A stretch of DNA of 64,000 nt from Calidifontibacter indicus (GCF_003386865.1 NZ_QTUA01000001.1:3348001-3412000), one strand, 5' to 3'; shown: positions 42,320 through 51,714, counted from the first letter of the stretch. Notes: generated from the sequence alone by a model not told the origin. Numbers and translations are program-made.

Positions 42320-43962
42320 GAGAGGGCCTCCGCGATCGGGCCGAGCGAAAGAGCGGGCAGGAAGGTGAGGCCGGCGACGACGAGCACGATGCCGACCAGC
42401 AGCGCGGCGAACACGCCGCCGTGCGTGGGCATGGTGCCGGCGGTGGCGGCGCGGCGCGGCTGACGCACCAACGCCCCGGCGAGCGCCAGCACGAGCACGA
42501 TCGGCACGAACCGTCCGAGCAGCATGCTGACCGCGAGGGTGAGGTTGAGGAAGGGCTGGTCGCTGCTGAGGCCGGCGAACGCCGAGCCGTTGTTGTTCGA
42601 CGCGGACGTGTAGGCGTACAGCAGTTCCGACAGGCCGTGCGGGCCGGAGTTGGTGAGCGCCGACACGGCGGTCGGTGTCACCACCGCGGAGCCGGTGGCC
42701 AGCAGCACCAGCATCGGCGTCGTGATGGTGGCCAATGCGGCGTACGTGATCTCGCGGCGACCGATCGACTTGCCGAGCAGTTCGGGGGTGCGGCCGACCA
42801 TCAAGCCCGCGATGAAGACGGTGAGCAACACGAAGACCAGCAGGCCGTAGAGGCCGGTGCCGACTCCGCCCGGCGACACCTCGCCGAGCATCATGTTGAC
42901 CATCAGCACGCCACCGCCGAGCGGACTCATCGAGTCGTGCATCGAGTTGACCGCCCCGGTCGACGTGCCGGTGGTCGACGCCCCGAAGATCATCGAGGCG
43001 ACGAGCCCGAAGCGCTGCTCCTTGCCCTCCATCGCGCCGGCTCCGGTGAGCGACGTCGCGTGCTCCGCCCAGGTGCCGAGCGCAGCGCTGATGGCGAGCA
43101 GCACGCCCATGACCGACACCAGTACGGCGCCCTGCCGCCGGTCGCCGACCATCAGGCCGTAGACCCGCGGCATCGAGAACGGGATCGCGAGCATGAGCAC
43201 GATCTCGAACAGGTTGGTGAACGGGTTCGGGTTCTCGAACGGGTGCGCCGAGTTGGCGTTGAAGATGCCGCCGCCGTTGGTGCCGAGCTCCTTGATCGCC
43301 TCCTGCGAGGCCACCGGCCCGCCCTGGATCACCTGGTGGCCGCCCGCGAGCGTGCCGATGGTGTGCGGGCCGGCGAGGTTCTGGATCACGCCGCCCGCCA
43401 CGAGCACCAGCGCGGCCACTGCGGCCAGCGGCAGCAGCACCCGCACCGACCCGCGGACGAGGTCGACCCAGAAGTTGCCGATAGTCGCGCCGCGACTGCG
43501 GGCGATGCCGCGGCACAGCGCGGCGGCCACTGCAAGGCCGGTGGCGGCGGAAACGAAGTTCTGCACGGTGAGGCCTGCCATGGCGACCGGATAGCCGGCC
43601 CCCAGCTCACCGGCGTACGACTGCCAGTTGGTGTTGGTGGTGAAGGAGACCGCGGTGTTGAGGGCGGTGTGCCAGTGCTGGCTGCGACCGAACGACGCCG
43701 GCAGCAGCTCCTGCGCCATGATCAGCGCGAACAGCAGCCCGATCGAAGCAGCTGCGAACGCCACGACCGCTACGGCGTAGGAGCGCCAGCTCTGTTCGAC
43801 GCGCGGGTCGACCCCCACCAGCCGGTAGATCCACCGTTCGCCGCGCCAGTCCCGGGGGTCGGTGAGCGCCCGATGGATCCAGTTGCCGAGCGGCACGTGC
43901 ACGACCGCGAGGATCGCTGCCACCGTCGCCAGATAAAGCGCGGTCTGCAAGCCCACGTTCAT
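42316..43962 (-). CDS. kdpA: potassium-transporting ATPase KdpA
   Basis: 548 residues, about ten membrane helices. The K+ selectivity loops are visible ([70 protein letters not shown]), the four P-loops of the channel-like subunit. The ATG is at 43962, 3 bases after the kdpF stop. Confidence 0.96.
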   Translation of the reverse strand: MNVGLQTALYLATVAAILAVVHVPLGNWIHRALTDPRDWRGERWIYRLVGVDPRVEQSWRSYAVAVVAFAAASIGLLFALIMAQELLPASFGRSQHWHTALNTAVSFTTNTNWQSYAGELGAGYPVAMAGLTVQNFVSAATGLAVAAALCRGIARSRGATIGNFWVDLVRGSVRVLLPLAAVAALVLVAGGVIQNLAGPHTIGTLAGGHQVIQGGPVASQEAIKELGTNGGGIFNANSAHPFENPNPFTNLFEIVLMLAIPFSMPRVYGLMVGDRRQGAVLVSVMGVLLAISAALGTWAEHATSLTGAGAMEGKEQRFGLVASMIFGASTTGTSTGAVNSMHDSMSPLGGGVLMVNMMLGEVSPGGVGTGLYGLLVFVLLTVFIAGLMVGRTPELLGKSIGRREITYAALATITTPMLVLLATGSAVVTPTAVSALTNSGPHGLSELLYAYTSASNNNGSAFAGLSSDQPFLNLTLAVSMLLGRFVPIVLVLALAGALVRQPRRAATAGTMPTHGGVFAALLVGIVLVVAGLTFLPALSLGPIAEALS

Positions 43963-43965
43963 CGC

Positions 43966-44049
43966 TCAGAACCGATCCGGGTGGATCAGCGCGTACAGCA
44001 GGTAGCCGATCAGGGCGAGCGCGATGACGCCCGCGACGAGATTTTCCAT
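43966..44049 (-). CDS. kdpF: KdpF small subunit
   Basis: 27 residues: MENLVAGVIALALIGYLLYA, then LIHPDRF. This is a single membrane helix with the YLxxALxxPxxF ending typical of KdpF, which stabilises the complex. It is first in the operon, followed 3 bases later by kdpA. GGCAGGT just before the ATG is the ribosome site. Confidence 0.92.
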   Translation of the reverse strand: MENLVAGVIALALIGYLLYALIHPDRF

Positions 44050-44100
44050 ACCTGCCAGTCAAGGCCCGACGGGCGCTCGGGCCGGGGTGCTTCCGGCCGC

Positions 44101-44127
44101 CTTGACGGGTCTTGACGCGGTCTTGAC
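44101..44127 (-). promoter_or_regulatory. likely KdpE-binding repeats
   Basis: Three GTCAAG repeats on the minus strand (44127-44122, 44116-44111, 44106-44101) are spaced 11 and 10 bases apart, one helical turn, as in binding sites of OmpR/PhoB-type regulators. They lie 52-78 bases ahead of kdpF. A further GTCAAG in the opposite orientation is at 44058-44063. Confidence 0.55.
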
Positions 44128-44146
44128 GCGAGCGCGTGCCGCCCGG

Positions 44147-44580
44147 CTACTGCGTGGGCGCGAGCGAGCCGTACGTCGTCGTGGCGGATGGCCCATCGGT
44201 CGGCATATCGGACGTCATCGACTTCATCGCCTCGTCGAACGACATGACGTCGGCGGCCGGCGGCTTGGTGACCGTGAACCGCGCACCCCAGGCGGAGTAG
44301 CGGATCGTCGGCGCGAGGGTCGCGACCATGCCGGTGAGCACGGAATCGGGTTCGCTTTGAGGTACATCGAACCGTCGATGAGCACGATCTGGTCGTCGCC
44401 GATGGACATCTGCATCTTGAGGCCGGACGACTGATCGACCTTCGCGGTCATGGTCTCCGTCGCGCCGGGCGTGGCCGTCGGACCTTCCGAATCCAACATC
44501 ACCCCGGCCGGCCGACCATTGTCATCGTGTACGTCTTCTCGGCTTTGACCGCCGTCCGCGCATTGGCCCGAAGCCGTGAT
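44147..44580 (-). pseudogene. decayed third lipoprotein paralog
   Basis: Pieces of one ancestral lipoprotein lie in different frames: first ANARTAVKAEKTYTMTMVG (matching IRTAVNAVKSYSI of paralog 1), then ETMTAKVDQSSGLKMQMSI and VLIDGSMYLKANP, then, after a jump that drops about 130 residues, YSAWGARFTVTKPPAADVMSFDEAM (matching YTDWGATVNPTAPADAK.FDEA of paralog 2), ending at 44147. The signal peptide is missing. It is a multiply frameshifted and internally deleted relic. Confidence 0.75.
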
Positions 44581-44609
44581 CCAACAGTGATCGGCCGCCC
44601 CTGACATGG

Positions 44610-44648
44610 CGAAGGGCCGTCACTGCGCGAAGCAGTGACGGCCCTTCG
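44610..44648 (-). terminator. terminator after rplA
   Basis: A 17-base perfect stem (44610-44626 with 44632-44648) around a 5-base loop (GCGAA on plus), 17 bases after the rplA stop. Arms begin CGAAGGGCCGTCACTGC. Confidence 0.9.
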
Positions 44649-44664
44649 GTGAGAGCGTTTCGGC

Positions 44665-45390
44665 TCAGGCCTCTTCGGAAACCGCGTCCTCGGAGGTGAG
44701 GTTGCGGGTCACGGTGGAGTCGAGCGGGATGCCCGGGCCCATCGTGGTCGACATGGTCGCCTTGGTGATGTAGCGGCCCTTCGACGACGCCGGCTTCAGA
44801 CGCAGGATCTCCTCGAGCGCAGCGGCGTAGTTCTCGACGAGAGCCTTCTCGTCGAAGGACGCCTTGCCGATGATGAAGTGAAGGTTGCTGTGCTTGTCGA
44901 CGCGGAACTCGATCTTTCCGCCCTTGATGTCGCTGACGGCCTTCGCGGTGTCCATGGTGACGGTGCCGGTCTTCGGGTTCGGCATCAGACCACGCGGGCC
45001 GAGCACCTTACCGAGGCGACCGACCTTGCCCATGAGGTCGGGGGTGGCGACCACGGCGTCGAAGTCGGTCCAACCGCCGGCGACCTTCTCGATCAGGTCG
45101 TCGGAACCGACGAAGTCGGCGCCGGCAGCCTCGGCCGCGGCGGCCTTGTCGCCGTTGGCGAAGACGAGCACACGGGCGGTCTTACCGGTGCCGTGCGGCA
45201 GGTTGACGGTGCCACGCACCATCTGGTCGGCCTTGCGCGGGTCGACACCGAGACGGAACGCGACCTCGACGGTCGAGTCGTACTTGGTGGTCGCCGAGTC
45301 TTTCGCCAGGCGGACGGCCTGGATCGGGGCGTAGACCTTGCCCTCGCCGATCTTCTCGGCGGCCTTGCGGTAGTTCTTGCTGCGCGCCAT
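44665..45390 (-). CDS. rplA: 50S ribosomal protein L1
   Basis: 241 residues. Standard L1: [29 protein letters not shown], then [25 protein letters not shown], and [22 protein letters not shown]. It binds the 23S L1 stalk and, in many bacteria, its own mRNA. It is separated from rplK by a hairpin and an extended -10 element, so it may be transcribed partly on its own. Confidence 0.97.
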   Translation of the reverse strand: MARSKNYRKAAEKIGEGKVYAPIQAVRLAKDSATTKYDSTVEVAFRLGVDPRKADQMVRGTVNLPHGTGKTARVLVFANGDKAAAAEAAGADFVGSDDLIEKVAGGWTDFDAVVATPDLMGKVGRLGKVLGPRGLMPNPKTGTVTMDTAKAVSDIKGGKIEFRVDKHSNLHFIIGKASFDEKALVENYAAALEEILRLKPASSKGRYITKATMSTTMGPGIPLDSTVTRNLTSEDAVSEEA

Positions 45391-45477
45391 TGCGTGCTCC
45401 TCAGGTTGTGAGTGGGAGTTGTGGTTGTGCGGGGCAGCGCTGCCCCATCCACGTGTTGCCGTCGAGGCAACCTGTCC

Positions 45478-45525
45478 ATTATCGCAAATCAGCGGGGTTC
45501 AGGCGAATCGCCCGAACCCCGCTGA
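45478..45525 (-). promoter_or_regulatory. hairpin followed by extended -10 promoter between rplK and rplA
   Basis: On the minus strand, arms TCAGCGGGGTTC (45525-45514) and GAACCCCGCTGA (45500-45489) with an inner GGCGA/TCGCC stem form a strong terminator-like hairpin 58 bases after rplK. Directly after it comes TTTGC and GATAAT (45483-45478), a TGn-extended -10. The hairpin thus can stop rplK transcripts and a new start would serve rplA. Confidence 0.65.
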
Positions 45526-45583
45526 CCTACAACGCTTCTGCCGGTGGTGTCACATGGGTGACGACCCCCGAACGGCGAAGCCG

Positions 45584-46015
45584 TCAGTTCTCGACGTCGA
45601 TGCCCATCGAGCGGGCGGTGCCGGCGATGATGCGCGACGCCATGTCGATGTCGGTCGCGTTCAGGTCGGGCATCTTCTGCTCGGCGATGGCGCGCACCTG
45701 GTCCTTGGTCAGCTTGGCGACCTTGGTCTTGTGCGGCTCACCCGAACCCTTGGCGACACCGGCGGCCTTCTTGATCAGCTCGGCGGCCGGCGGGGTCTTG
45801 GTGATGAAGGTGAACGAGCGGTCTTCGTAGACCGTGATCTCGACCGGGATGACGTTGCCACGCTGGTTCTCCGTCGCGGCGTTGTACGCCTTGACGAACT
45901 CCATGATGTTGACGCCGTGCTGACCCAGGGCCGGACCGACGGGCGGAGCCGGAGTCGCGGCGCCGGCCTGGATCTGCAGCTTGATGAAGCCGGAGACCTT
46001 CTTCTTGGGAGGCAT
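45584..46015 (-). CDS. rplK: 50S ribosomal protein L11
   Basis: 143 residues. The N-domain has [29 protein letters not shown] with the proline pair of the thiopeptide-binding face; the C-domain ends [16 protein letters not shown]. It binds the GTPase-centre RNA. The ATG at 46015 follows GAAAGAGGAAG. Confidence 0.97.
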   Translation of the reverse strand: MPPKKKVSGFIKLQIQAGAATPAPPVGPALGQHGVNIMEFVKAYNAATENQRGNVIPVEITVYEDRSFTFITKTPPAAELIKKAAGVAKGSGEPHKTKVAKLTKDQVRAIAEQKMPDLNATDIDMASRIIAGTARSMGIDVEN

Positions 46016-46073
46016 AGTGCTTCCTCTTTCTGTGGTGATGGGCCTACGCCGTGGGCGATGACCCGGTTGCAGT

Positions 46074-46095
46074 CCTCACCCGGGACCGGGTGAGG
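46074..46095 (-). terminator. hairpin between nusG and rplK
   Basis: Perfect arms CCTCACCCGG and CCGGGTGAGG, 14 bases after the nusG stop, with no T-run. It may reduce read-through from secE-nusG into rplK or protect the 3' end. Confidence 0.55.
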
Positions 46096-46108
46096 AGACG
46101 GACCGCAA

Positions 46109-47041
46109 TCAGATCTTGGCGACCTGGTTGAAGCCCAGCTCGACCGGCGTTTCGCGGCCGAAGATGGAGACCAACACCTTGAGCTTCTGGGTGTCGGTGT
46201 TGATTTCGGAGATGGTCGCCGGGAGCGTCTCGAACGGACCCTCCATGACGGTGACCGACTCTCCGACGGTGAAGTCGACGTCTGCGGGGGCGGCCTTCTT
46301 GGTGGCGCCGCCGGTGGCCTTCTGGCCCGGCTCGGTGGCAGCCTCCGGCTCGTCGAAGACCGGGTTGAGCATGGTGACGACCTCGTCGATCGTCAGCGGC
46401 GACGGCGAGTGGGCGTTGCCGACGAAGCCGGTGACACCCGGGGTGTGCCGGACGGCGCCCCAGCTCTCGTCGGTGAGGTCCATGCGCACCAGCACGTATC
46501 CGGGCATCCGAACGCGGGTGCCGACCTTCTTCTGGCCGTTCTTGATCTCGGTGAAGTCCTCCATCGGAACCTCGATCTGGAAGATGAAGTCTTCCATCGA
46601 GAGGTTCTGGATGCGGTTCTCCAGGTTGGCCTTGACCTTCTTCTCATACCCGGCGTACGAGTGGATGACGTACCAGTCACCGAACTGCGAGCGCAGCTCG
46701 CGCATGAACTCCTCGCGCGGGTCGGCGGCAGGTGCGGCGGGAGCGTCGCCCGCGGCGTCGGCGTCCGCCTCATCGGAGCCAGCGTCGGCGGCGTCAGCGG
46801 AGTCGCCGGCAACCTCGTCCGGCGCCTCGGAAGCGTCGGCCGACTCCTTGTCGCGACCCTCGCCGTCGACGTCGTCGGCGAAGGCGGGCATGCCCTCCTC
46901 CTCCGCGTCGGCGACACGCGTCTGGTCGTCGGCGGCGGCACCCGGCACCTCGGTCGCTTCGGCCACGTCCTGGGCAGCCTCGGACGGCAGGGCGGACTCG
47001 TCCGCCTGGGCGTCGAAGTCGGTGCTGTGCTGCTCAGTCAT
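46109..47041 (-). CDS. nusG: transcription termination/antitermination factor NusG
   Basis: 310 residues. The first ~108 are an acidic Ala/Asp/Glu-rich extension, usual in actinobacteria but long here. The NGN domain follows ([23 protein letters not shown]...[15 protein letters not shown]...TPGVTGFVG) and the KOW domain ends the protein ([19 protein letters not shown]...[13 protein letters not shown]). It travels with RNA polymerase and couples to ribosomes or Rho. It follows secE by 59 bases. Confidence 0.95.
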   Translation of the reverse strand: MTEQHSTDFDAQADESALPSEAAQDVAEATEVPGAAADDQTRVADAEEEGMPAFADDVDGEGRDKESADASEAPDEVAGDSADAADAGSDEADADAAGDAPAAPAADPREEFMRELRSQFGDWYVIHSYAGYEKKVKANLENRIQNLSMEDFIFQIEVPMEDFTEIKNGQKKVGTRVRMPGYVLVRMDLTDESWGAVRHTPGVTGFVGNAHSPSPLTIDEVVTMLNPVFDEPEAATEPGQKATGGATKKAAPADVDFTVGESVTVMEGPFETLPATISEINTDTQKLKVLVSIFGRETPVELGFNQVAKI

Positions 47042-47100
47042 GGACCTGCTTCCTTGGATTCGTTGCTGTCGTCGGCTGTCGTCGGCTAGCTCGCGCGAGC

Positions 47101-47346
47101 TCAGTTGGTGCCGAAGACGAAGTTGATCACGTGGTTGAACACCCAGTCCAAACCGACGACGAACAACATGATGAACACGATGAAGATCAGCACCACAGCG
47201 GTGTACTGGGTGAGTTCGTCACGGGTGGGGCGGACGACCTTGCGGATCTCGGAGATGACCTGCTTGAAGAACAGCAGGATCCGCCCGAAGAAACCCTTCG
47301 AGGACTGCTCCGTGTCGCGAGCGCTCGCGGTGCTCGTGTCGGCCAC
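47101..47346 (-). CDS. secE: preprotein translocase subunit SecE
   Basis: 81 residues from the GTG at 47346 (AGAGAGG upstream). A short polar N-terminus is followed by the amphipathic SecE segment [20 protein letters not shown] and one membrane helix [21 protein letters not shown]. It is essential for the SecYEG channel. It lies between tRNA-Trp and nusG, the conserved order. Confidence 0.95.
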   Translation of the reverse strand: MADTSTASARDTEQSSKGFFGRILLFFKQVISEIRKVVRPTRDELTQYTAVVLIFIVFIMLFVVGLDWVFNHVINFVFGTN

Positions 47347-47380
47347 GGTGTTGCCTCTCTGAAGATCGATCACGTATGCG

Positions 47381-47453
47381 CAGGGCACGAGGGACTCGAA
47401 CCCCCAACCCCCGGTTTTGGAGACCGGTGCTCTACCAATTGAGCTAGTGCCCT
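47381..47453 (-). tRNA. tRNA-Trp (anticodon CCA)
   Basis: 73 nt. The acceptor strands AGGGCAC/GTGCCCT pair, the D-arm has AGCTCAATTGGTAGAGC, the anticodon loop reads TCTCCAAAA with CCA, and the T-loop is GGTTCGAGTCC. The CCA tail is not encoded. It precedes secE. Confidence 0.97.
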
Positions 47454-47592
47454 GTGGTCGGGGGTGTTGGATTTCCCCGACCGGGTGACTGACCGCGGAC
47501 ACGCCGGAGCGTGGCTGACAGCCAACCGAAGGACGAGTCTACGACAGACCCCGCCGACGAAGCCAACTCGCCCCGGCCACTAGCGTTCGGCC

Positions 47593-48636
47593 ATGACAGA
47601 CACCGCAGGTCGGCGCGACATCCAGGCCCTGCCGAAGGCGCACCTGCACCTGCACTTCACCGGCTCGATGCGCATCGACACCGTGCGCGACCTCGCCGAC
47701 AAGCACGGGATGCGCCTGCCGAACGCCCTGACCCACGATTATCCGCCGCAACTGTCGGGTGTCGACGAGCGCGGCTGGTTCCGGTTCCAGCGGCTGTACG
47801 ACGCGGCCCGCGCCTGCGTGCGCGACGAGCAGGACATGCGCCGGGTGGTGCGCGAGGCCGCCGAGGACGACGCCGCCGAGGGCTCGCGCTGGTTGGAGAT
47901 CCAGGTCGACCCGACGTCGTACGCCGGGTTCGTGGGCGGCATCACCCCGATGTTGGAGATCGTGATCGACGAGGCGAAGTCGGCCGGCCGCGACCTCGGC
48001 ATCGGCGTGGGTGTGCTCGTCGCCGCGTCGCGGATCAAGCACCCGTACGACGCCCGCACCCTGGCCCGCCTCGCGGTGAAGCACACCGGCGACGTGCTCG
48101 CGTTCGGTCTCTCCAACGACGAGCGCCGCGGACTCACCGCCGACTTCGCGCCGGCCTTCCGCATCGCGCACGCCGGCGGTCTTGCGTCGGTGCCGCACGC
48201 GGGCGAGCTGCTCGGCGCGCAGGCGGTCAGCGAGACGATCGACGCACTCGGCCCGCAGCGCCTCGGGCACGGCGTGCGGTCGGCGGAGTCGGTGCCGGTG
48301 TTGGAGCGGGTGATCGAGAACGACATCGCGTTGGAGATCTGCCCCGGTTCGAACGTCGCGCTCGGGGTCTACCCGCGCGCGGAGGACGTGCCGTTGCGGC
48401 AGTTGTTCGAGGCGGGCGCGACGATCGCGCTCGGCGCCGACGACCCGTTGCTGTTCGACAGTCGGCTCGCGGCGCAGTACGACACCGCGCGCACGGCGCA
48501 CGGTTTCACCGACGTCGAGCTCGCCGAACTCGCGCGCCGGTCGGTGCGGGCGTCCCTGGCTCCGGACGACGTGAAGCGGGGTCTGTTCGCCGACATCGAC
48601 GCCTGGCTCGACACCCCCGTCCGCTCCGCCGGCTGA
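47593..48636 (+). CDS. add: adenosine deaminase
   Basis: 347 residues. Zinc ligands are in HLHFTGS (His19, His21), the later HAGE motif, GHGVRS and the ADDPLLF aspartates, in ADA family order. It deaminates adenosine to inosine in purine salvage. TAGCGT at 47581-47586 ends 6 bases before the ATG, so the message is probably leaderless. It is divergent from tRNA-Trp and convergent with murB (9 bases between stops). Confidence 0.92.
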   Translation: MTDTAGRRDIQALPKAHLHLHFTGSMRIDTVRDLADKHGMRLPNALTHDYPPQLSGVDERGWFRFQRLYDAARACVRDEQDMRRVVREAAEDDAAEGSRWLEIQVDPTSYAGFVGGITPMLEIVIDEAKSAGRDLGIGVGVLVAASRIKHPYDARTLARLAVKHTGDVLAFGLSNDERRGLTADFAPAFRIAHAGGLASVPHAGELLGAQAVSETIDALGPQRLGHGVRSAESVPVLERVIENDIALEICPGSNVALGVYPRAEDVPLRQLFEAGATIALGADDPLLFDSRLAAQYDTARTAHGFTDVELAELARRSVRASLAPDDVKRGLFADIDAWLDTPVRSAG

Positions 48637-48645
48637 CGCCGGCCG

Positions 48646-49719
48646 TCAGAGTTCGTGGCCGACGAACACCGGCTCGTTGACCAGTTCCACCCCGAACGCG
48701 TCGCGCACGCCGTCGCGGACGGTGCGCGCCAGGTCAGCGATGTCGGACGCCGTCGCGTCGCCCCGGTTGGTGACCGCGAGCGTGTGCTTGGTCGACAGGG
48801 CTGCCGGGCCCGGCATGCCGTAACCCTTGCCGAAGCCGCCCTTGTCGATGAGCCACGCGGCACTGGTCTTGACCATGCCGTCGGCGGCGTCGAAGCGCGG
48901 CGGCGTCGGCCCGTCGGGACCGAGGCGCTCGGCAGCGCGCTTCTCGAGCTCGGCGAAGCGGGCCGCGGTGAGGATCGGGTTGGTGAAGAACGACCCGCAC
49001 GACCAGGTGTCGTGGTCGGCCGGGTCGAGCACCATGCCGCGCTTGCGGCGCTGGGCGAGCACCGCCTCGCGCGCGTCGCCGAGCGGCACCCGCTGCCCCT
49101 GCTCGACGCCGAGCCCGGTGGCGAGGTCGGCGTAGGCGACCGGCGCGGACAGGTCGGCGATCTTGAGCTGGAACAGCACGTCGAGCACCACGAACCGGTC
49201 GGTCGCCTTGAACACCGAGTGCCGGTAGGTGAAGTTGCAGGCGGCGTTGGCGAAGGTGCGGATCTGCTGGGTGTGCCGGTCGTAGGTGCGCACCTCGGCG
49301 ATGGTCTGGGCGACCTCCTGCCCGTAGGCGCCGACGTTCTGCACCGGCGTCGCGCCGGCGAGGCCCGGGATGCCCGACAGCGCCTCGATGCCCGACCATC
49401 CTTCGCTGCACGCGCGCGCGACGAAGTCGTCCCAGTTCTCGCCTGCGGCGACGCGCACCATTGCGCCGCCGCAGTTGTCGCCCGACTCCAGCGTGATGCC
49501 CTGGCTGGCGATGCGGACGACCGTGCCGGCGAACCCGGCGTCGCTGATCACCAGGTTGGAGCCGCCGGAGACGACCAGCAGCGGTTCGTCGGCGTCGTCT
49601 ACTTCGCGCACGGCGTCGACGATGTCGTCGGTCGATTCGGCGGTGACCAACCGGCGGGCCGGACCGCCGACGTGCATGGTGGTGATCGTCGCGAGCGCGA
49701 CGTCGTGGGCTTCCTGCAT
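48646..49719 (-). CDS. murB: UDP-N-acetylenolpyruvoylglucosamine reductase
   Basis: 357 residues. FAD-binding motifs: TTMHVGGPARRL, LVVSGGSNLVISDAGFAG and the segment LSGIPGLAGATPVQNVGAYGQE. C-terminal elements SCGSFFTNPIL and SAAWLIDKGGFGKG (catalytic region) and HTLAVTNRGDATA complete a type I MurB. It makes UDP-MurNAc for peptidoglycan. Its ATG overlaps the stop of the MaoC gene upstream by one base. Confidence 0.95.
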   Translation of the reverse strand: MQEAHDVALATITTMHVGGPARRLVTAESTDDIVDAVREVDDADEPLLVVSGGSNLVISDAGFAGTVVRIASQGITLESGDNCGGAMVRVAAGENWDDFVARACSEGWSGIEALSGIPGLAGATPVQNVGAYGQEVAQTIAEVRTYDRHTQQIRTFANAACNFTYRHSVFKATDRFVVLDVLFQLKIADLSAPVAYADLATGLGVEQGQRVPLGDAREAVLAQRRKRGMVLDPADHDTWSCGSFFTNPILTAARFAELEKRAAERLGPDGPTPPRFDAADGMVKTSAAWLIDKGGFGKGYGMPGPAALSTKHTLAVTNRGDATASDIADLARTVRDGVRDAFGVELVNEPVFVGHEL

Positions 49720-50153
49720 CAGTTCGTGCCTGCTCGCTCGCCGAGGTCGACGACGGCCAGCGCGCGGCTGAGCACCTTCGACTCGCCCTGGGTGGCGGCG
49801 AGTTCGACGGTGACGCGGTCGCCGTCGATCTTCTTGATGACGCCGGTGACGTCGAGCGGGGTGGCGCCCTCGTACTCCACCACGACCGGGGCGCTGAAGC
49901 GCACGCCGTACTCGGCGACCCGGCCGGCGTCACCGGCCCATTCGGACACCAGTGAGACCGCGGCGCCCATCGTCCACATGCCGTGGCCGATCACGCTCGG
50001 CAGGCCGACGGACGTCGCGAACCTCTCGTCCCAGTGGATCGGGTTGAAGTCGCCGGAGGCACCGGCGTAGCGCACGAAGGTGGCGCGGTCGACCTTGATC
50101 TGGGTGCGGCCGATCTCCTGACCGACCTCGAGTTCGGAAGCCTTGGGGCTCAT
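49719..50153 (-). CDS. MaoC-like dehydratase, HadB type
   Basis: 144 residues from the ATG at 50153. The hotdog-fold signature is YAGASGDFNPIHWDERFATSVGLPSVIGHGMWTMG, with the catalytic D-x-x-x-x-H pair. This is the hydratase-2 motif subunit that pairs with the adjacent HadA-like protein to dehydrate 3-hydroxyacyl-ACP/CoA. The two genes overlap by 4 bases. The position after rpmG matches the actinobacterial had locus. Confidence 0.88.
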   Translation of the reverse strand: MSPKASELEVGQEIGRTQIKVDRATFVRYAGASGDFNPIHWDERFATSVGLPSVIGHGMWTMGAAVSLVSEWAGDAGRVAEYGVRFSAPVVVEYEGATPLDVTGVIKKIDGDRVTVELAATQGESKVLSRALAVVDLGERAGTN

Positions 50154-50602
50154 GCGTCGTCTCCTCCTCGAATGACCACGACACAGTTGACGTCGCACAC
50201 GGCCGCACCGTCGACGGTGGTGATGGCGGTCTTCAGGGTGACCATCGAGTGGCCGCCGGCCGATCGCACCCGGTCGACGGTCGTGGCCGCGTTGACCTCG
50301 TCGCCCGCGACCAGCGGACGGTGGTGGGTGAAGCTCTCCTCGCCGTGCACCAACCGGCTGAAGTCGATGCCGGCCTCGGGGTCGATGATCGCGGCGCCTT
50401 CGGCCTGCTGGGCGATGATCACGGCGAAGGTTGGCGGCGCCACGACGTCGGCGTAACCGAGCGACCGCGCGTGGTCGACGTCGGTGTGCACGGGATCATT
50501 CGCGCCGACGGCTGCGGCGAACTCGGCGATCTTCGTGCGGGACACGGAATAGGTCGGGATGGCCGGGTAGGTGCGGCCTTCGACTTCGGGGTTGACCGGC
50601 AT
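50150..50602 (-). CDS. MaoC-like dehydratase, HadA type (UPF0336)
   Basis: 150 residues. It starts MPVNPEVEGRTYPAIPTYSV and has AVGANDPVHTDVDHARSLGYADVVAPPTFAVIIA; the catalytic Asp/His motif is altered, as expected for the structural partner of HadB. The late segment SFTHHRPLVAGDEVNAATTV is typical of the family. It is the first gene of hadA-hadB-murB. Confidence 0.88.
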   Translation of the reverse strand: MPVNPEVEGRTYPAIPTYSVSRTKIAEFAAAVGANDPVHTDVDHARSLGYADVVAPPTFAVIIAQQAEGAAIIDPEAGIDFSRLVHGEESFTHHRPLVAGDEVNAATTVDRVRSAGGHSMVTLKTAITTVDGAAVCDVNCVVVIRGGDDA

Positions 50603-50655
50603 GGAGCCGACCCTATCCCCCGGTCACGACAATCGCCGTGAATGCCCGGGGACGC

Positions 50656-50687
50656 CGAAGGGCACCGGCCGTGGCCGGTGCCCTTCG
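50656..50687 (-). terminator. terminator after the Tat-exported protein gene
   Basis: Perfect 15-base arms, CGAAGGGCACCGGCC and GGCCGGTGCCCTTCG, 14 bases after the stop at 50701. Confidence 0.85.
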
Positions 50688-50700
50688 CGTGCGGAGCTGA

Positions 50701-51417
50701 TCAGGAGCCGGACGGCGCGGCGGTGCTCGTCGGTGCCTGCGAGGCCGGGGCTGCCGGAGCGCTCGTCGATGCAGGTGCGCTCGTGGAGGCCGGTGCGGAC
50801 GAGGACGCCGGAGCCGAGCTGGACGAGGCCGGAGCCGACGACTTCGCGGCAGACGAGCTCGTGGAAGACGTGCCTTCGGACGCCGCAGCAGCCGTCTTCT
50901 TCGCGTCTTCGCATTCGGGAATCGGCGGCGTCGAAGTCACACTGATGGGCACAACCACAGGGTTGTGATCGGTGCTGTCGCTGCCGTCCTGCGTGTGGTC
51001 CCAGACCACGGTGAGCGTTGCCGTGAACACGTCGTTGGCACTGTTGCCGTTGTTCGTGGCGTTGAAGCCCACGTCGCGGCATTGGTTCGCCGGGATGAGC
51101 ATCGGGAACTGGTTTGGGTTCGGGGCGTATGCAACGTTGGTGCCCGATAGCACGTAGGAAACGGTGTGGATCCAGATGTCGACCGGCGACGGGTTGCACA
51201 CCGTGAAGTTGAAGACGTAACCCTTGAACCAGACGGGCTTGCAGCTGTTGCCCGGGATCTTGTTCGCGCTCTTGTAGGTGAACGTCGGAGGTACCTGGAT
51301 CGAGCTGGCCAGCGCCGGCGCAGCGGACGCGAGGGCAACGGTCGGGACGCTCCACGCGGCGCCCTTGGCGAGCGTGCGTCGTGAGATCGAGCGATCCGGT
51401 GTACGAGTGTCAGCCAT
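50701..51417 (-). CDS. Tat-exported protein with Ser/Ala/Pro-rich tail, unknown
   Basis: 238 residues. The twin-arginine signal SRRTLAKGAAWSVPTVALAS with cleavage near PALAS is clear. A beta-rich domain follows (FTYKSANKIPGNSCKPVWFKGYVFNFTV...ANQCRDVGFNATNNGNSANDVFTATLTVVW) with a likely Cys pair. After PIPECEDAKK comes a 60-residue tail of APASSSS-type repeats, as in wall-spanning or glycosylated linkers. No anchor motif ends the protein. GGGGA precedes the ATG. No family is recognised. Confidence 0.7.
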   Translation of the reverse strand: MADTRTPDRSISRRTLAKGAAWSVPTVALASAAPALASSIQVPPTFTYKSANKIPGNSCKPVWFKGYVFNFTVCNPSPVDIWIHTVSYVLSGTNVAYAPNPNQFPMLIPANQCRDVGFNATNNGNSANDVFTATLTVVWDHTQDGSDSTDHNPVVVPISVTSTPPIPECEDAKKTAAAASEGTSSTSSSAAKSSAPASSSSAPASSSAPASTSAPASTSAPAAPASQAPTSTAAPSGS

Positions 51418-51714
51418 GTTGTTATCCCCTGAAAATTTCCCGAAGTGTCCGCGCTGTGGGTCAGGTTCACCGGCCGAAGCCGAGGGTCACCATCGCCGAG
51501 CAGTGCCAGCGTAGCCCCGAGTGGGCCCTCTAGCACAAGGGTTTGCACAAAGTCACATCCCCGCGCCGATACTACAGGTATCCAAATGAGGTCCCGCTAC
51601 CCCCGTGTGGTCTCCCGCCAGCGGCCTCGAACACCCTGGGAGGTCTCGATCGCGGCGCTCGCCCTAGCGGGCTCGCACCTACTCGACCAGCGGGTTGTTG
51701 ATGCACCCGTCGAA
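51418..51714. other. gene-free spacer between Tat-protein and rpmG
   Basis: I see no gene. It contains an inverted AGGTCTCGATCGCGGCGCTC...block and CTACTCGACCAGCGGGTT at 51670-51687, related to the element at 7428-7490. Confidence 0.5.

Noticed and set aside
42320-43516. Long N-terminal extension of kdpB
   Set aside because: The open frame continues through kdpA, but KdpB similarity begins at the ATG 42319, which overlaps the kdpA stop as expected.
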